Assembly: GCF_958450345.1 (NCBI RefSeq)
Contig: NC_088781.1
Location: 69,699,240 to 69,763,239 of the forward strand
Origin: Calliphora vicina
Taxonomy: Eukaryota > Arthropoda > Insecta > Diptera > Calliphoridae
Direction: 5' to 3'
DNA length: 64,000 bases
The position numbers and the translations under genes were made by a program. Position 1 is the stretch's first letter. Each line of letters starts with the position of its first letter. Positions 21,968-33,769 of this stretch are shown piece after piece. The notes beneath the pieces were generated by a model. The model was not told where the DNA came from and searched no databases. It was given only the letters and a program-made list of their open reading frames with translations.

Positions 21968-22503
21968 TTATATAAAAAGAAAAAATACTAAAGAGTGTAC
22001 GTACTGGTAAAAAACACTACCTTAAGCTTAGTACTCTGTTCAAAATTTCGTCTGAAATGCATTCAAACTACATATAAAATATTTGGAATGAAATATATGC
22101 GAAATAATTTCGCAAAAGCAGTACTCTGTTCTTATTGTGGAAAACATGTGAAATACATCTGGCAACTTTATTTTTCCACACGAATTAACATAAGCAGCAT
22201 TTCTTTCGCACGAAATTAAAATCAAAAGCTGATCATTTGTTGCATATAAAATTTTTACGTGAGCCAAGATAGCGTCGACGAGATATCGTCGATTTTGGGA
22301 ATTTAAAAAACCGGGAAGTCAAAATACACAATTCATGGGAATTAACAAAATCGGGAAGTAAAAATACCCAATTATATAGTAATATTGATGCAAATGGAAA
22401 TAAAAGCAAAAAACATAAAACCTAAGAAATACTAGAAAACTATAATTTAATTTTAACAGAAATTACTAGTTGTAATTTAGATGAAGGCGTTAAAGCCTAA
22501 TAA
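21968..22503. other. AT-rich DNA with short repeats
   Basis: The word AGTACTCTGTTC occurs twice (about 22029 and 22121). GGGAATT..AAAA..CGGGAAGTMAAAATAC occurs twice in tandem at about 22297-22370. No gene is seen. Confidence 0.4.
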
Positions 22504-22617
22504 CCTAGCATTTACACATGCAAGTAACAGTTGCACTAACACTATTGTGTAAATTTACACATGGATAGTGATTGTGTTAGTGCTTCAGTTCAGTTACTTG
22601 CATGTGGAAACGCCAGG
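22504..22617. mobile_element. PIF/Harbinger-type MITE, 114 bp
   Basis: The ends are CCTAGCATTTACACATGCAA and a nearly exact complement, flanked on both sides by TAA (22501-22503; 22618-22620). A 3-base TAA/TTA duplication is typical of PIF/Harbinger. The centre continues to pair through TTGCACTAACAC / GTGTTAGTGC, so most of the element folds into one hairpin. Confidence 0.75.
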
Positions 22618-22644
22618 TAACTTAGCTAAAAATCACTTTGCGAT

Positions 22645-22760
22645 ATTCGGACATGTAGAATGACAAAATGCATGAAAAAGGCGCACAAAAATTATAATTT
22701 CCCCTATTTATTTATGAAAAACGGGATTTAGGGATTTGGCACGGGATTTAGTTAAAAAGT
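22645..22760 (+). repeat. Dispersed repeat shared with 56320-56400
   Basis: CTTTGCGATATTCGGACAT, then AGAATGACAAAATGCATGA, is found here and again near 56325 in the same direction. After it, ACGGGATTTAGGGATTT words occur only here. Confidence 0.6.
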
Positions 22761-24215
22761 GGCTTTAAAATTTGTTTTGTTAAGGCAAACTAATAAAAAA
22801 AATTCTAAACTATTTTTTTTACCAATTTAGCCCTCCGTTTTTTGATAAAAAAATATATTTTTACGGCAATTTTATTTTTATTACTCTTTTAAATACTTTG
22901 AATTTAATATTGTTTTAATGTTTTCTAAATAAAAGTGAAGAGATTATTTTCAATTGCGCCGTTGTTTTTATTTTTATTGATATCAATTTGATACATTGCG
23001 ACTAGTCTCGATTGAAAATGATTGCGAATAACGGAGGGTTAAATAAATTACTTTGAAGCCTCATAACTTTTAATGGTTAGTTAGAAAAGAAATATTGTTA
23101 CCGTTGATAAGCTGGTGAATTTCCAATATATTCAACCATTTTTGCTCTACAGAAAAATGTGCTCAAAATGCGCGTCTTTGGGTACGTTGAACCACCGCAA
23201 GGAGTTAAAATTTTCCAAAAAAAAGGACGCCATTACTTTTATTTACCCAAAAACCTTCTGAAAATTATGATACCCGCAAATCAAATTTTCAAAATTAACT
23301 CTAATATACATATTGTTAAAATTAGAGTATCGGGTTCGGTTTTAACAGAAAGAATTGTTTTTATCGTAATTAAATATGCATAAATTGATAATTATAACAA
23401 ATTCAAATCTGTTATCAAAAATATGCAAGGTAATGTTATATTTTTATTATCAACTGATTTTGTATGATTCTGATTCTAACAAAGCCTGTAGGTACTATTT
23501 ATGGTACACATAGTAGCAATATGCATATCCAAAAAAAAGTGTTTTCCAACTCAAAGATATTTATACCAAATTACTTTTATTTATTGGAGGATACATTCGG
23601 CTACCTCAAACGGACATTAAGGCGGCTCTCATTGATCCGTTGTATAAAATATAGGATGATATTTGCGACTTTGATTTTTCAACTGAATTCGAATTAGGAT
23701 ACTTAGTTGGAGTAGCAATCTTTTATTAAAGATAGAAAATTTATCAGTACACTAAAAAAAAATTGCTGAAAGGATTAGTGAAAATGGAAAAATCTCAACT
23801 TTATATTTCAAATGGCTCTAAAATAACCAAAGGCTTTTATGCAAAAATTATCAAATGGTGAACCGAGCTTGATGTATGGTAGCAATGAGAATACATCATA
23901 TAAATGAAAAATCTTTAAAAGGCTCTAAGGGCCTGTTCTACTAATTATTGACCAGATCTTTGTTCCTACCAACCTAATGTATCACCGTAAAGTCAGAAAA
24001 TTAAAGCTCGCAAGAAATCATTAAACTTTTGCTAACCTTAAAGAAAAACATTGGTCTTCTCGAGACAAAAACATTGATTTATCACACATTAAGATCCGAC
24101 TGAAAATCGCATAGATATAACGAAATACGGAAAAAGGTGACCCCTACGTTCGGCAAAAATTATTAGGGGCGTACGGGGTTTATTTCTTTTTGAGGTACGG
24201 ACTGCTGTACCTATA
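22761..24215. other. AT-rich DNA, possible but unproven coding scraps
   Basis: Short coding-like stretches occur near 23600-23710 (ACTTCC-free frame with IKAALIDPLYKI, a stop, then DFDFSTEFELGYLVGVAI) and near 24040-24090 (LLTLKKNIGLLETKTLIYHT, loosely like a non-LTR C-terminal region). Each is broken and unsupported by context. No gene is called. Confidence 0.35.
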
Positions 24216-24610
24216 TAGGTGATTCCATGTGAAGTGAAAATCATTTAAAAATCGATGTATTCCAATCTGGATGAAAGTTGCACCAAGTGTAGTCCTGTTG
24301 GATAGCACAATTTTTCAACAGGATCGGTAAAAAACTCTCTGAGTTAGAGGGGGTCAAAATTTGAAATTTTGCCAAACACAAGTGCTTTTTCTCTTCGATT
24401 TAACTTGTTACCTATTGCTCTTAGCAAATATTGTTCCATATAGTTTAGATTGTTATTTATTCAATCTTTCAAAAAAAAAAATTAAAAAAAAAATGTTTAG
24501 ACTTTTTTTTTTTGCAAATTGAAAAGAAAGTCCAAAAAAATTTTGATTTTGCAAAAAGAAAATCCAAAATATTTTATTTTTAATTTTTTTTTCAAAGATT
24601 TAAACTATTT
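24216..24610 (+). repeat. Family F foldback element, one arm only
   Basis: TAGGTGATTCCATGTGAAGTG, then ATCGATGTATTCCAATCTGG and ACTCTCTGAGTTAGAGGGGG, parallel the left arm at 34564 with many changes. No mirrored right arm is seen; the sequence runs out in A/T homopolymers. Confidence 0.6.
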
Positions 24611-25860
24611 GTGACAAATTTTGCTATATGTATATCAAATACAATAACGTTGAATAAACTCGTTTGACATTAATAAACTTAATTATGTATAAAGAAAAAC
24701 AGATTCGGTGTACTACTTTTTTACGTCTAGATTCTTTATTTTTTGTAGGAATTTTATTACTGATACCTCTTTTGAAAGGTTTTGAAATTATCTATTTTTC
24801 TGTTTCACCAATTGTTGCAAAAAATGGCCGCGAGGTGGTGGTAATGACAATAAATTTAAAATATACATCTTAATTGCATTTTTTCGATGTTACATTTACA
24901 TTCAGAAAAAGTGTATAACACTCCTGGATAAAGTTGCGGAAAATTGTAAAGCCAATTTCTTTTTGTTTTAAGGGTCAAAAAGGCGATTTTCTGGGGTAAC
25001 ATAAAAATAACGGTATCTTTTCAAAAAATTTAGAAATAAAAAGTCGTAAAACAAACATTGTTTCTGATACCCCAGAGATTACTTTTCTACAATAAAAAGT
25101 TCTTTTTCGCAAAAAGTTGATTTTGAGATATTGCTACACATACTTAGTATAGAAATAAAATTAAGATTTTGCTTGTATAATAGATCAGACATGTACGACT
25201 ATATTTTCTTATTCGTTAAACGTTTATTTATACCAGTCATGCCCAAGCCCTATACTCTTGGTACTCTTTTGTTATTGTAATTGCTCTTAGCTATAGGCTT
25301 TGTGTTTTGTATACTCACTAGAGCACTCAGCATTAGCAATACAAAATACACAAACAACTTTGTCTTATTTTTTTTTTTGTCGTTCTTCACTGAATACACG
25401 CATGTTGAAAGCAACAACACTTTCGTATGCTTGCTGGTAAACATTGACGACTGCGATCATCCATGTAGATTTTGTTTTTGTTTATCGTATGATATTTTAA
25501 AAATGTGTGTGTTGAAAGTGAGTTTTTTTTTTCTTTTTTCTTTGTATGAATTGGTTTTAGCAACAACAAATATTGAATAAAAAGTAGATTTTCTTTAACT
25601 GTATTGGTGTTTACTCTTCCATAAGGAACTTGTGGGCACCCCTGATTTATACCCAGTAATACTTTACCGTGAGTAAACTAGTATGTACTTTTTTGAAGTA
25701 CTTTTTGAACTTGTAAATGTGTAGGTTTTATTTAAGATTATCTATTGAATTTACATTCAATTATTTCTACAATATAATTCTAAGCCCACATTAAAAAAGA
25801 GTTCATTTGACAGAAAAATCATCAAATCAATATCGTATCAGTTCTATTGCAACGACAGTC
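24611..25860. other. AT-rich DNA, nothing recognised
   Basis: No repeats shared with the rest of the window were noticed. Open frames around 25250-25580 are short and low-complexity. Confidence 0.4.
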
Positions 25861-27424
25861 AAATGTAACGTTAATCAGACATCAAATCCATCATTCATCA
25901 GCAGACGACAACATCACACTACACGGAGGACAACATAGACGATGACGACGACACTCACGTCGAATTAACAGTTGTCTGCAGCTCAAGATTACACGCTAAT
26001 GTCAGCCTGCTGGCAAAACAAAACAAAGCAAAACAGAAACAAATAAACCTGGTGACATTTACAACAGACGAATACTTATCAGCGATAATGATGATGTTTC
26101 TTATTTTGTTTTAGTCAATTCCGCTGACAGATGATTGTAGTGCAAAATCGAACAACTTCATTCACAGAAAACAAAACGACTAAAAATGCTCGTACGAGTA
26201 AATTCATACATACAAGATCGAAAGACCTCCTTCTCAGTTGAATTAAGCATAAAACGAGAATAAATAAACAAGTGCTTGGGTTGCACGACTCCAGCCACAT
26301 CAGCAAAACGTTGTTAAACAGGAACAAACTGAACAGAAAATGCCGCCAATCTAAACGAAAAAAAAATAATAACAATAAACACACAAAAAATACATACATA
26401 CAACACAGCAACAACAATAACGACGAAATCATTGAATGTGCAACATTTGCAACATCATTTGTTTGCACACAGAAGCAGACGGCTACTGCAGCACGATCCA
26501 TAAACTGCATACACACTCACACACAGCCAGAGACACATTGCAATGCACTGTACTCGAATTGAGAGAACTTTAAACTGAATAATGCCCATACTTGGATGTC
26601 GGTGCATGGATGGCATCATGCCGCAAATACAAGTAGAACGAATATTTAATTTTGCTTCTGTTTAAGACACAATTCTACACATACATACGATTACAAACCA
26701 ACTATATACCACCTTCTTCACCTTCGCCTTCATCATCATTTTACTCTTGTGGCTGGCTCCTTTAATGCAAACATTCACAGATTCTGGACACGGGTTAGAG
26801 TGTCTTTCTATTCCATTTTTTTCTTTTCCAAAATTGTTTCTAGTTTAGATTAGTGCAAGAGAATGGAGTTAGAATGTCGTCTAACAAGAAAATTGATGTG
26901 TATGAACGTGGATACATGGCAACAATTGTTTCCTAAGAAATAAATGCCGTCCAACAGTAAGCGACAAACGCTGTTGGGTCCAGTAGTTCATGTAACCTCT
27001 ATTGATTGCTGTTTGACCTGCACCAACAAAAAAACACTGCAGACACACAAATAAGTAACATCAGTTTGTGTTCATTTTAGAAAGATTTTCAATGATCATT
27101 GTTGTATTGTGGCGACATTACAATGCTGAAAGTAATTCAATTCTCTCAGCCGTGTGTTAGTCGTTGGATATAGATTTTGTTGCTCTTCAGCATTCAGTGG
27201 GACACTAAAATATTCAAATGACACTTTTTACATTATGTTCTTGATTCTTTATTTTATATACACACATTTATTTATCAATTAAATTAATGAAGATACTTTT
27301 TATTTAGTTTTACTACTCACTGAAGTTCTTATTTAAAATCAAATTAAAACAAAAAAGTTCCAACATGAATTCTATGGATTTGATTTTATTGAAATCATAT
27401 AACATTTATAAATAACTATCTAAA
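25861..27424. other. Apparently single-copy stretch, CA/AAC-rich
   Basis: Less AT-rich than its surroundings, with many CAACAA, GACGACGA and CACACA words. No match to any repeat in the window was noticed. TTATCAGCGATAA at 26078-26090 is a pair of opposed GATA words. It could be a regulatory region or non-coding exon of a neighbouring gene. The long frames on both strands near 26115-26560 are low-complexity and not credible proteins. Confidence 0.4.
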
Positions 27425-28459
27425 ACCTCTGCGATGGGTAGTCATCTTGACGCGATGCAGAGGCTTAAGTGCAAGGAACCATGTAGGCCATGCTGGCAGG
27501 GTCATACCAGAGGGCTCATGGGGAGCACGAACCAAGAACTACCCTTCCCTTTGTCAGGTAGCGTCTGTATATCCCCTATGGGGCGGCTGCCTGACGTGTC
27601 TGTCAGAAGGTTTTCCCTTTCATTGAGACTGGGCCTTCTTGACAGAACATGTCCGCTTTCGGAACCTTCGGGTCTGTCCGAAATCCACCAGCGTCTGTTC
27701 CCACATTGGGCGGCTTAGTGGTCTGTTTAAAAACAGTGGGGCGGCAGTTTTGAACACCTGGCAGATAGGTATAAAATGCAATTTAAGTCGGTCCGTCCGG
27801 CAATGAAAGCCAACCAAAAGAGCCTCATGTATCCGGTAGGGGGCCTCATAATCTCCGGATACCCTATTCCCGTGGCGGCGATTTCAGGTCGTGGTGAATT
27901 GAATATTACTGAGAACGAGGTTATTTCGGTGGAGACACCGGACCGAGCTAATCTACAAGCTACTGGCGATCAACAACCTGCTGGAGGAGATTTGGGGAAA
28001 CCTAAAACATCCAAATGCGCACAGAGTGTATCCTCTAAGAAAGGATACAAGAATAAAAGCAGCGAGGTGCCGCTGAACTTCAACCCAAGAACCTCGGATT
28101 GGTAAAAAACCCTGTTTTGGGAGCTAGCTTGAAAACTCAGGCTACAGCTAACCCAGTGCCGATTGTGAGCAAGAGTACTGCGAACAAGATTTCGGGTACT
28201 CCCTGGCAGTAAAGGAATTGCGAATAAGACTTCGTGTTCCCAAGCTGTGCCTCCAGCCCAATAGGGCGGCGAAAACCCTACCACCAGGCACGTAATACCA
28301 GCCAGAAGGGCCTTTTTGAGACGGCGAGCCGCCGAGAAATTCTTGGATAGGCACGTTCCGAGGAGGAGACACAAGCGCAGATCCAGTAGCCCGTGACGAA
28401 ACGTCCGAAGCCTCAACGATCGTTTGACAGATCCTTTAACGAGGTGGCCAAAGGTCATC

Positions 28460-28734
28460 TTGTTGGCACTGTCATCGATCGGAACGACTCAGATTGCTCC
28501 ATATCTCACTGAAATTGGGATATGGTGCGCAGAAGGCCGATGGGAGTGTTCTTGCGAATTCTCAAGGGTCGGGTAAAACTAATGGCTTGTTCAAACGAGC
28601 GACCTGCCCTGCTCTTTAAGCAGGCGGTCGCCCTGTTGGATGGCCTTTGGGAAGGAACTAAACTGGACGTGGTCTCTGTTGACTTTTCATTCTCTGATCA
28701 TATGTACATAGACTTCGTTATTGAATTTCGTTAA
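28460..28734 (+). pseudogene. LOA-like ORF1 C-terminal part fused by deletion to endonuclease tail
   Basis: A VGTVIDRNDSDCSIS-like stretch begins near 28467. The frame at 28522-28734 then runs through GRVKLMACSNERPALLFKQA and WEGTKLDVV, the usual central domain of LOA-group ORF1, and passes directly into VDFSFSDHMYIDF. The SDH is the last catalytic motif of an AP endonuclease. The rest of ORF1 and most of the endonuclease are therefore deleted at about 28675-28685. An ORF1 N-terminal piece (MKANQKSLMYPVGGLII..., from 27803) lies upstream, ending at a stop at 28103-28105. Confidence 0.65.
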
Positions 28735-28740
28735 AAGGGG

Positions 28741-29640
28741 GCTATGCCCATCCAAAACAGGAGCAGGACTGATTGGTTTGGGCAACATGCTATTCTCTTT
28801 CGCCTTTTCCCTGACCCACCGATCATCAGAGATCGGAAGGATATTGAAATTGCGGTCAACGAACTGACTAATGCGTTCGACAGGGCGATTTCAGATTCAT
28901 GCAGACCTAGTATCTGCAGAGGTAGGAAGAAACAAACTTGGTGGACTTCCAAGATAGCGAGCACTCGCAGAGAGTGTCGCTAACTTTTCAGTGAGGCCAA
29001 GAGACTGGGTAACTGGTCTGTTTACAAGTCCTCTGTGAATAAATTCAAGAACCTGGTAAGGAACGCGAAGCGCAAAGATTATGAATTGATGTCCTTTTTG
29101 AACATTGAAGGAGCCTTTAACAATGTGACGCCAGAGGCGATTCTTTCGGCTTTAGGCGGTCTGGATATAGATCAGTCTATTATCTGCTTCATAGGTAGAC
29201 TTCTGACCAATAGAGTAATTACCTCTTCTATGGGAACTGCTACTATTTTTAGATTAGCCAGCCGAGGCATTCCACAGGGAGGGGTTTTATAACACTGTTA
29301 TAGAATCTTGCCATTAATATGCTACTAATGAAATTAGAATCCATGAAGTGCACAACTGTTGCATAAAACTTCACTTAGTACACTCAGCCAGTGGAGCACT
29401 GCTAGTGGACTTGGTGTGAATCCTGGGAAACGGAGCTTGTGCTTTTCTCCAGTAGGTACAAAATTCCCTCATTCCCATTACCGATCCTTGACGGAGTGGA
29501 ACTAAAGCTTTCGGATAGTGCTAAGTATCTGGGAATTATTCTAGACTCTACGCTATCCTGGAGCCAAACATTCATGCGAGAGCGTCCAAGGCGGCTATCG
29601 CTATTTATGCCTTCAGTGTTCTGTTTGTAATGATGCACTG
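28741..29640 (+). pseudogene. LOA-like reverse transcriptase remnants
   Basis: After a stop the linker region continues (NRSRTDWFGQH, then RGRKKQTWWTSKIASTRREC, a stop, then LFSEAKRLGNWSVYKSSVNK). At 29090 the fingers of the RT are skipped and the palm appears at FLNIEGAFNNVTPEAIL (motif A), running to RGIPQGGVL (motif B), where a stop follows. The DD-containing motif C is deleted. A later fragment at 29400-29640 reads GLGVNPGK, then PILDGVELKLSDSAKYLGII, the usual post-RT segment. Catalysis is impossible without motif C. Confidence 0.75.
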
Positions 29641-30723
29641 CACTCTAATAAATTTTCATGTAAATTTACTCCATTTATAGTAGGTAACTTTTCTCCTTCT
29701 ATAATTAGGGTAAAAATACATGTTGTGTATAAATTGAAATATTTAAACATATTGTATGTAAAAAAGTATGCAAATAATGTGTAGATTTACTTGTATATAT
29801 GTCTAAAAAATGTTTAGAAACATGCCTAATTCATGTAAATTTACATTGTTTGTATATAAAGTTACAGTAAAACTGTTTAAAATTACACGTCAAATATGTA
29901 TATATGGATACATACAAATTGTTTTTTTTATTAAACAAATTACATAATTCCATACAATAACAATTCTTTTTAAATGATGTGTTGTTAATATTTAACAATA
30001 ACTAACAATTTAAGTATAGAACTACGGCAAGGATAGGGCAATTGATGCAATCACAATCGATGACAGCAGTCTCTTTCTCGCCGCTTTAAACAAGTTTGAA
30101 CATCTTCTACATTTGCCGTCGGAGTCAGCCAGTCTCTTTTACGCCTCTTTTAACAAGTTTAGCCATCTTCTACATTTTCCTTGCTCTTTAAAGGATGTGA
30201 TTCATATTCTCCAAAACTGCAGGATATATCACTCTTGTCAATTGCGTTCGCTGTAAAAATTATCATGCTTTAGACTACAATATGACAAAGATCTGATTTA
30301 TTGTTAGATGACTTACATTCAGATACTTGTATGATTTCCAGCAGTAATTTTTCGTAAATTTTGTGAACTTTTGCCAATTTATTTTTTTTAATTATTAAGT
30401 TTGTAAAGAATTTCAAAGACTTTTCAAAAAATAAAATAATAAATTTTGACAATATATTCTTTTGAAATAAGTACGATTACACACTTTATGTGTAAAACTT
30501 ATGTTTTTAGCACAATATGTGTAATTATAAAGATAACATGTTTATTATATTATAAACATGTTGATCAATATTCAAAATACTTAATTTTGAATGTATTTTT
30601 GCATTCAAAAGTATGTAATAAATTTGTATAAGCATATTATGCCTAAATTTAAGCATTTTCTGTAATTTTACATGAAAACATACTCAATTCATTGTAGTAA
30701 TTTTAAATGCTTTTTTTAGAGTG
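29641..30723. mobile_element. AT-rich insertion inside the LOA-like element
   Basis: The LOA-like frame stops before 29641 and resumes at 30721 (VWLPADLMAK). The intervening 1.08 kb begins CACTCTAATAAA and ends TTTTTTTAGAGTG, which are inverted. TTTTCATGTAAATTTAC near the left has an inverted partner TTTTACATGAAAA near 30668. It is AT-rich and non-coding. No target duplication was seen, so boundaries are good to a few bases only. Confidence 0.6.
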
Positions 30724-31252
30724 TGGTTACCGGCTGATCTAATGGCCAAATAATTGGCCATAAATTCGGCGGTTAGCTTAAGTACTGTAGGTGCATGGAT
30801 GTCTAGTTGTACTAGCCATGCGTCTATTTTGGGAAGTATATCTTATCTCCCTGTTAACATTGACTATTGCACACCCTTGCCCTTTATTGACAGGCGCTTC
30901 TCTGTATCGTTGGTGTGCGAGTCTCCTTATTCTAGAGAGACGTTTGTCATATATACAGATGAATGCCAGGCACCTCTTAATGAGATGGCGAGACATTCTA
31001 ACCTGGAGTTATTCTGGGTGCCTGGTCACTCTGGTGTACCTGGCAATGCTATTGCGGATGAACTGACCAAACGATGCTCATCTCTACAAATCGATGAGAT
31101 CGATCATTTAGTCGGTTTACTGCTATCTTGCTGTAAGTTAATCATACAGCGTAAATTATTTGAGTCTGCTCAGCTCAGATGGTCTAATCTGATAAATTGC
31201 TCCCTATCGAGACTCACATTCCCCGTTTTCGACTATCGTATGTCAGATAGAT
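30721..31252 (+). pseudogene. LOA-like post-RT and RNase H remnant
   Basis: VWLPADLMAK, a stop, then LAINSAVSLSTVGAWMSS and HASILGSISYLPVNID are the conserved post-RT segment. The middle of the RNase H is shortened (a YTDECQAP scrap remains) and its last part is clear: FWVPGHSGVPGNAIADEL at about 31010-31065, with the His-Ser-Gly and the Asp of the final catalytic motif. The region after 31250 (LCPALSGARTAAIGS, LADLSTLDVRKMDSFI) is the usual LOA-group C-terminus in another frame. Confidence 0.75.
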
Positions 31253-31596
31253 GAAACTGTTCAACATCGCCTCTGCCTTTGCCCTGCTCTATCAGGGGCT
31301 AGGACTGCGGCAATAGGCAGTCTATTTTTGCACGGCCTAGCGGATCTATCTACTCTGGATGTCAGGAAGATGGATTCGTTCATTTGTGCGTCAGGTTGGT
31401 TAGGCACTGAACCCAGTTCTGACATGTGAAGGACCTCTTGAGGTCTTGAGCATGATCCTCAGGGTTCCACAAAGGGACCTAAGTAAGCTGGTTCATACTA
31501 GCTGCCTTTATAACCTAACCTAATCCTGGCCGCGGTGCTGATCCTAAGTAATTATTTTGTATTTTATTTATTATTATGTTATTATATTTTGTATTA

Positions 31597-31843
31597 CACA
31601 GAGAAATCAGATTCGTGATAGCAACCGAATTTGTTGCCAATCGTATGATTCGGTTGCATACATAGAATTTTTCGGTTCTATCAACAGAAAATCAGTTGGT
31701 AAAGAAGAATTTACGTTGCAGCACCCAAACTTTTGTTACTACTTCCAAAATTTTGTAGCCACAACTGTAATATTCGGTCACTAAGGTAGAATCATTCGAT
31801 TGGTAACAAATTCGGTTGCTATCACGAATCTATTTTCTCTGTG
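31597..31843. mobile_element. TA-flanked MITE, 247 bp, CACAGAGAAA ends
   Basis: CACAGAGAAATCAGATTCG at 31597 and CGAATCTATTTTCTCTGTG ending at 31843 are inverted, with TA outside both (31595-31596; 31844-31845). Pairing continues through GATAGCAACCGAAT / ATTCGGTTGCTATC. A TA duplication suggests a Tc1/mariner-type source. Confidence 0.8.
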
Positions 31844-32109
31844 TATGTTCTCAGCACTTATTTTCTAACTTAAATCTAGGCTATTTTAACTTTTTTTATT
31901 TTTTAATACTAAATATAAATATGTATCAGCGTTGCCACTCATAAAATATTTTTCCTACCAAATTTCTGATTAAAAACTACCAAAACCTACCAAATTTTAA
32001 ATATTTGAGAAATGTTATTTGGATTCGTTTCAAAATTAATAGTTAAATTAAAATTATATAATTGCTGCAATAACATTACCCAGAGGAAGAATATTATTTA
32101 ATAACACTA

Positions 32110-32300
32110 CAATCAATGTGTGTGGATCGTTTCATAATTGACCATAGCTCCCATATAGGGTCCACTTCTACAATAACTTTAAAGAGCGTAAAACTCCTAA
32201 AAGCGTTGCTATCCCGACAAAATTCAACACAAATACGTTTCATATCATAGAAATAAATGGTCATAGCTGCCATATAAGGTTAAACGTTAAAAGTTTAAGA
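32110..32300 (-). repeat. Family B relic
   Basis: ATAATTGACCATAGCTCCC, then AATAACTTTAAAGAGCG and GGTCATAGCTGCCATATAAG are the family B internal unit read on the minus strand, as at 59060-59300. It precedes ORF1, so the retrotransposon probably starts to its right. Confidence 0.5.
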
Positions 32301-32824
32301 TGAAACTGAAATTTTGAAACAGCAGAACAAAATATTATTAGAAAATAAAAGTATTGGGAGCCCTTTGGCATTTTTTGAACTGAACTCTACTAAATACGTA
32401 CAAATTTACCTGACTAAACTAAAAATTTAAGATAATTCTGTCTTGATATGTTATAAATCATTTTATTATTTTGGATTAACATAGTGTTTTTGTTATGACT
32501 TTTATTGTTTTATTCTTAAAAATACTTAACAAAGTTTTCTCTAAAAATGAATTAAAATACTAAAAAAAACCTAACAAAATCTTATTAATTTTAATCACAA
32601 AAACTTAAAAAAATATTACCGTCGCAATTTTAATTATAACTATGTTCCAAAACAAAAAGTGTTTTAAAAAAATGCTAATTTTGTAACCTCAAAAACTTTA
32701 TTAATGTGATTGTGGACATTATAACAAATAGCAGTCAGAAAAGTAGTTTCTTCGAAATTTTTTACCAATCAACTTCAACACCTGAAAATACTAAATATTA
32801 ACCAAATTTTGCACACAAATAAAA

Positions 32825-33769
32825 ATGTCTCCAAATGATACAGTTGCCTGTGGCCTTTCTTGTGGCAAAAATGTTACAAAATCAACTTTTGGTATATCGT
32901 GCGCTCGCTGTCTCAAATGGTTTCATATAGCCTGTGTTCAAGTTTCTACTGAACAATTAAACTTTTTACAAAAATCAAAAGGAAAATTTCTGTTCGAATG
33001 TGAAAAATGTACTGGATCCAGTTCTGAAGTATCTGATCTGAGAGATGAAGTTCGGAAATCGAATGACAGTATACATTTTAAACTTGATGCTTTGCTAACA
33101 AAAGTTGGAAATTACGATGAACAAATTAAAGAGCTAACAGATGATATCAAAAATTGCAACCAATTAATTAAATATGTTGATGACAACAACTGCAACAAGA
33201 TAAAAGATCTTGAAGACAAAAACGAAATACTTCAAAGGCGATTCAACAGACCCGATATTATTATTAATGGTTTGCCACGAAAGGACATAAAGTTGTGCGA
33301 TGTTGTTCTAAAAATTTTTAATTTTTTGGATGTGAACATTAGTTTTCATGATCTAAATGTTTGTACTTACATAAACAACAGAAAATGCGTTTTAGTTAAA
33401 TTTAATTCGTTATTGAAAAGGGATGCAGTTATGCATAACTATTTTAAAAAAGGCAAAATTGTAGAAGCAGACATTCTCAAAAACAATGGTGTAAAGCGTA
33501 TTTATCTTAATGACCATTTAACTGAAAAAGGAGGAAAATTGAACCGCTTATGTCGTGATCTAAGGAAAGATAATACTATTGCCAAATTTCGCCTATTAAA
33601 TTCTGATTTACCTCGAGTAAAAATACATTTTAAGGATGCTACTGAGAAAATTTTTGAATATGAAGAATGTTTTAAACATTTTAACTTTGGGAAACGCCAG
33701 CAAGAAATTGAACAAGTAACGGCTTCGGACAATTCTCCAGTTAACAGTGAAGTCTCAACATCTCCTTAG
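32825..33769 (+). CDS. ORF1 protein of a CR1-like retrotransposon, 314 aa
   Basis: Intact frame from ATG 32825 to TAG. Residues 9-62 form a PHD-type zinc finger: Cys9, Cys13, Cys26, Cys29, His34, Cys37, Cys59, Cys62 with the aromatic pair WFH. A likely coiled coil follows (about 68-135, heptad-like Leu/Ile/Lys/Glu/Asp). Next comes an RNA-binding-like domain, with IIINGLPRK at about 149-157, and a C-terminal module with IYLNDHLTEKG and LNSDLPRVKIHF. PHD finger plus coiled coil is known for ORF1p of CR1-group elements, where it acts as nucleic-acid chaperone in the RNP. It is very AT-rich in codon use, like its surroundings. No other frame-breaking change is seen, so this half could still be translated. 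Confidence 0.85.
   Translation: MSPNDTVACGLSCGKNVTKSTFGISCARCLKWFHIACVQVSTEQLNFLQKSKGKFLFECEKCTGSSSEVSDLRDEVRKSNDSIHFKLDALLTKVGNYDEQIKELTDDIKNCNQLIKYVDDNNCNKIKDLEDKNEILQRRFNRPDIIINGLPRKDIKLCDVVLKIFNFLDVNISFHDLNVCTYINNRKCVLVKFNSLLKRDAVMHNYFKKGKIVEADILKNNGVKRIYLNDHLTEKGGKLNRLCRDLRKDNTIAKFRLLNSDLPRVKIHFKDATEKIFEYEECFKHFNFGKRQQEIEQVTASDNSPVNSEVSTSP

Larger units (their letters stand above)
27425..31525 (+). mobile_element. LOA-like non-LTR retrotransposon, heavily deleted
   Basis: GC-richer than its surroundings. In order it holds a 5' region, ORF1 pieces, the last residues of an endonuclease, a fragment of reverse transcriptase, a post-RT region, an RNase H piece and a 3' UTR. That UTR ends near 31510-31525 in AACCTAACCTAA. 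Domain order with an RNase H after the RT is typical of the I/LOA/R1 group; the wording of the RT (DIEGAFNNV-type) favours LOA. Large internal deletions and many stops make it dead. A separate AT-rich insertion occupies 29641-30723. Confidence 0.8.

Noticed and set aside
23590..24180. A possible non-LTR retrotransposon or host exon
   Set aside because: Only isolated segments look coding, with stops between them and no recognised motif order.
26115..26562. Open frames of 133 and 96 residues on opposite strands
   Set aside because: Composition is driven by AAC/AAT-rich sequence; one looks like a hydrophobic protein only because the complement is TTG/TTT-rich. No motif or start context.
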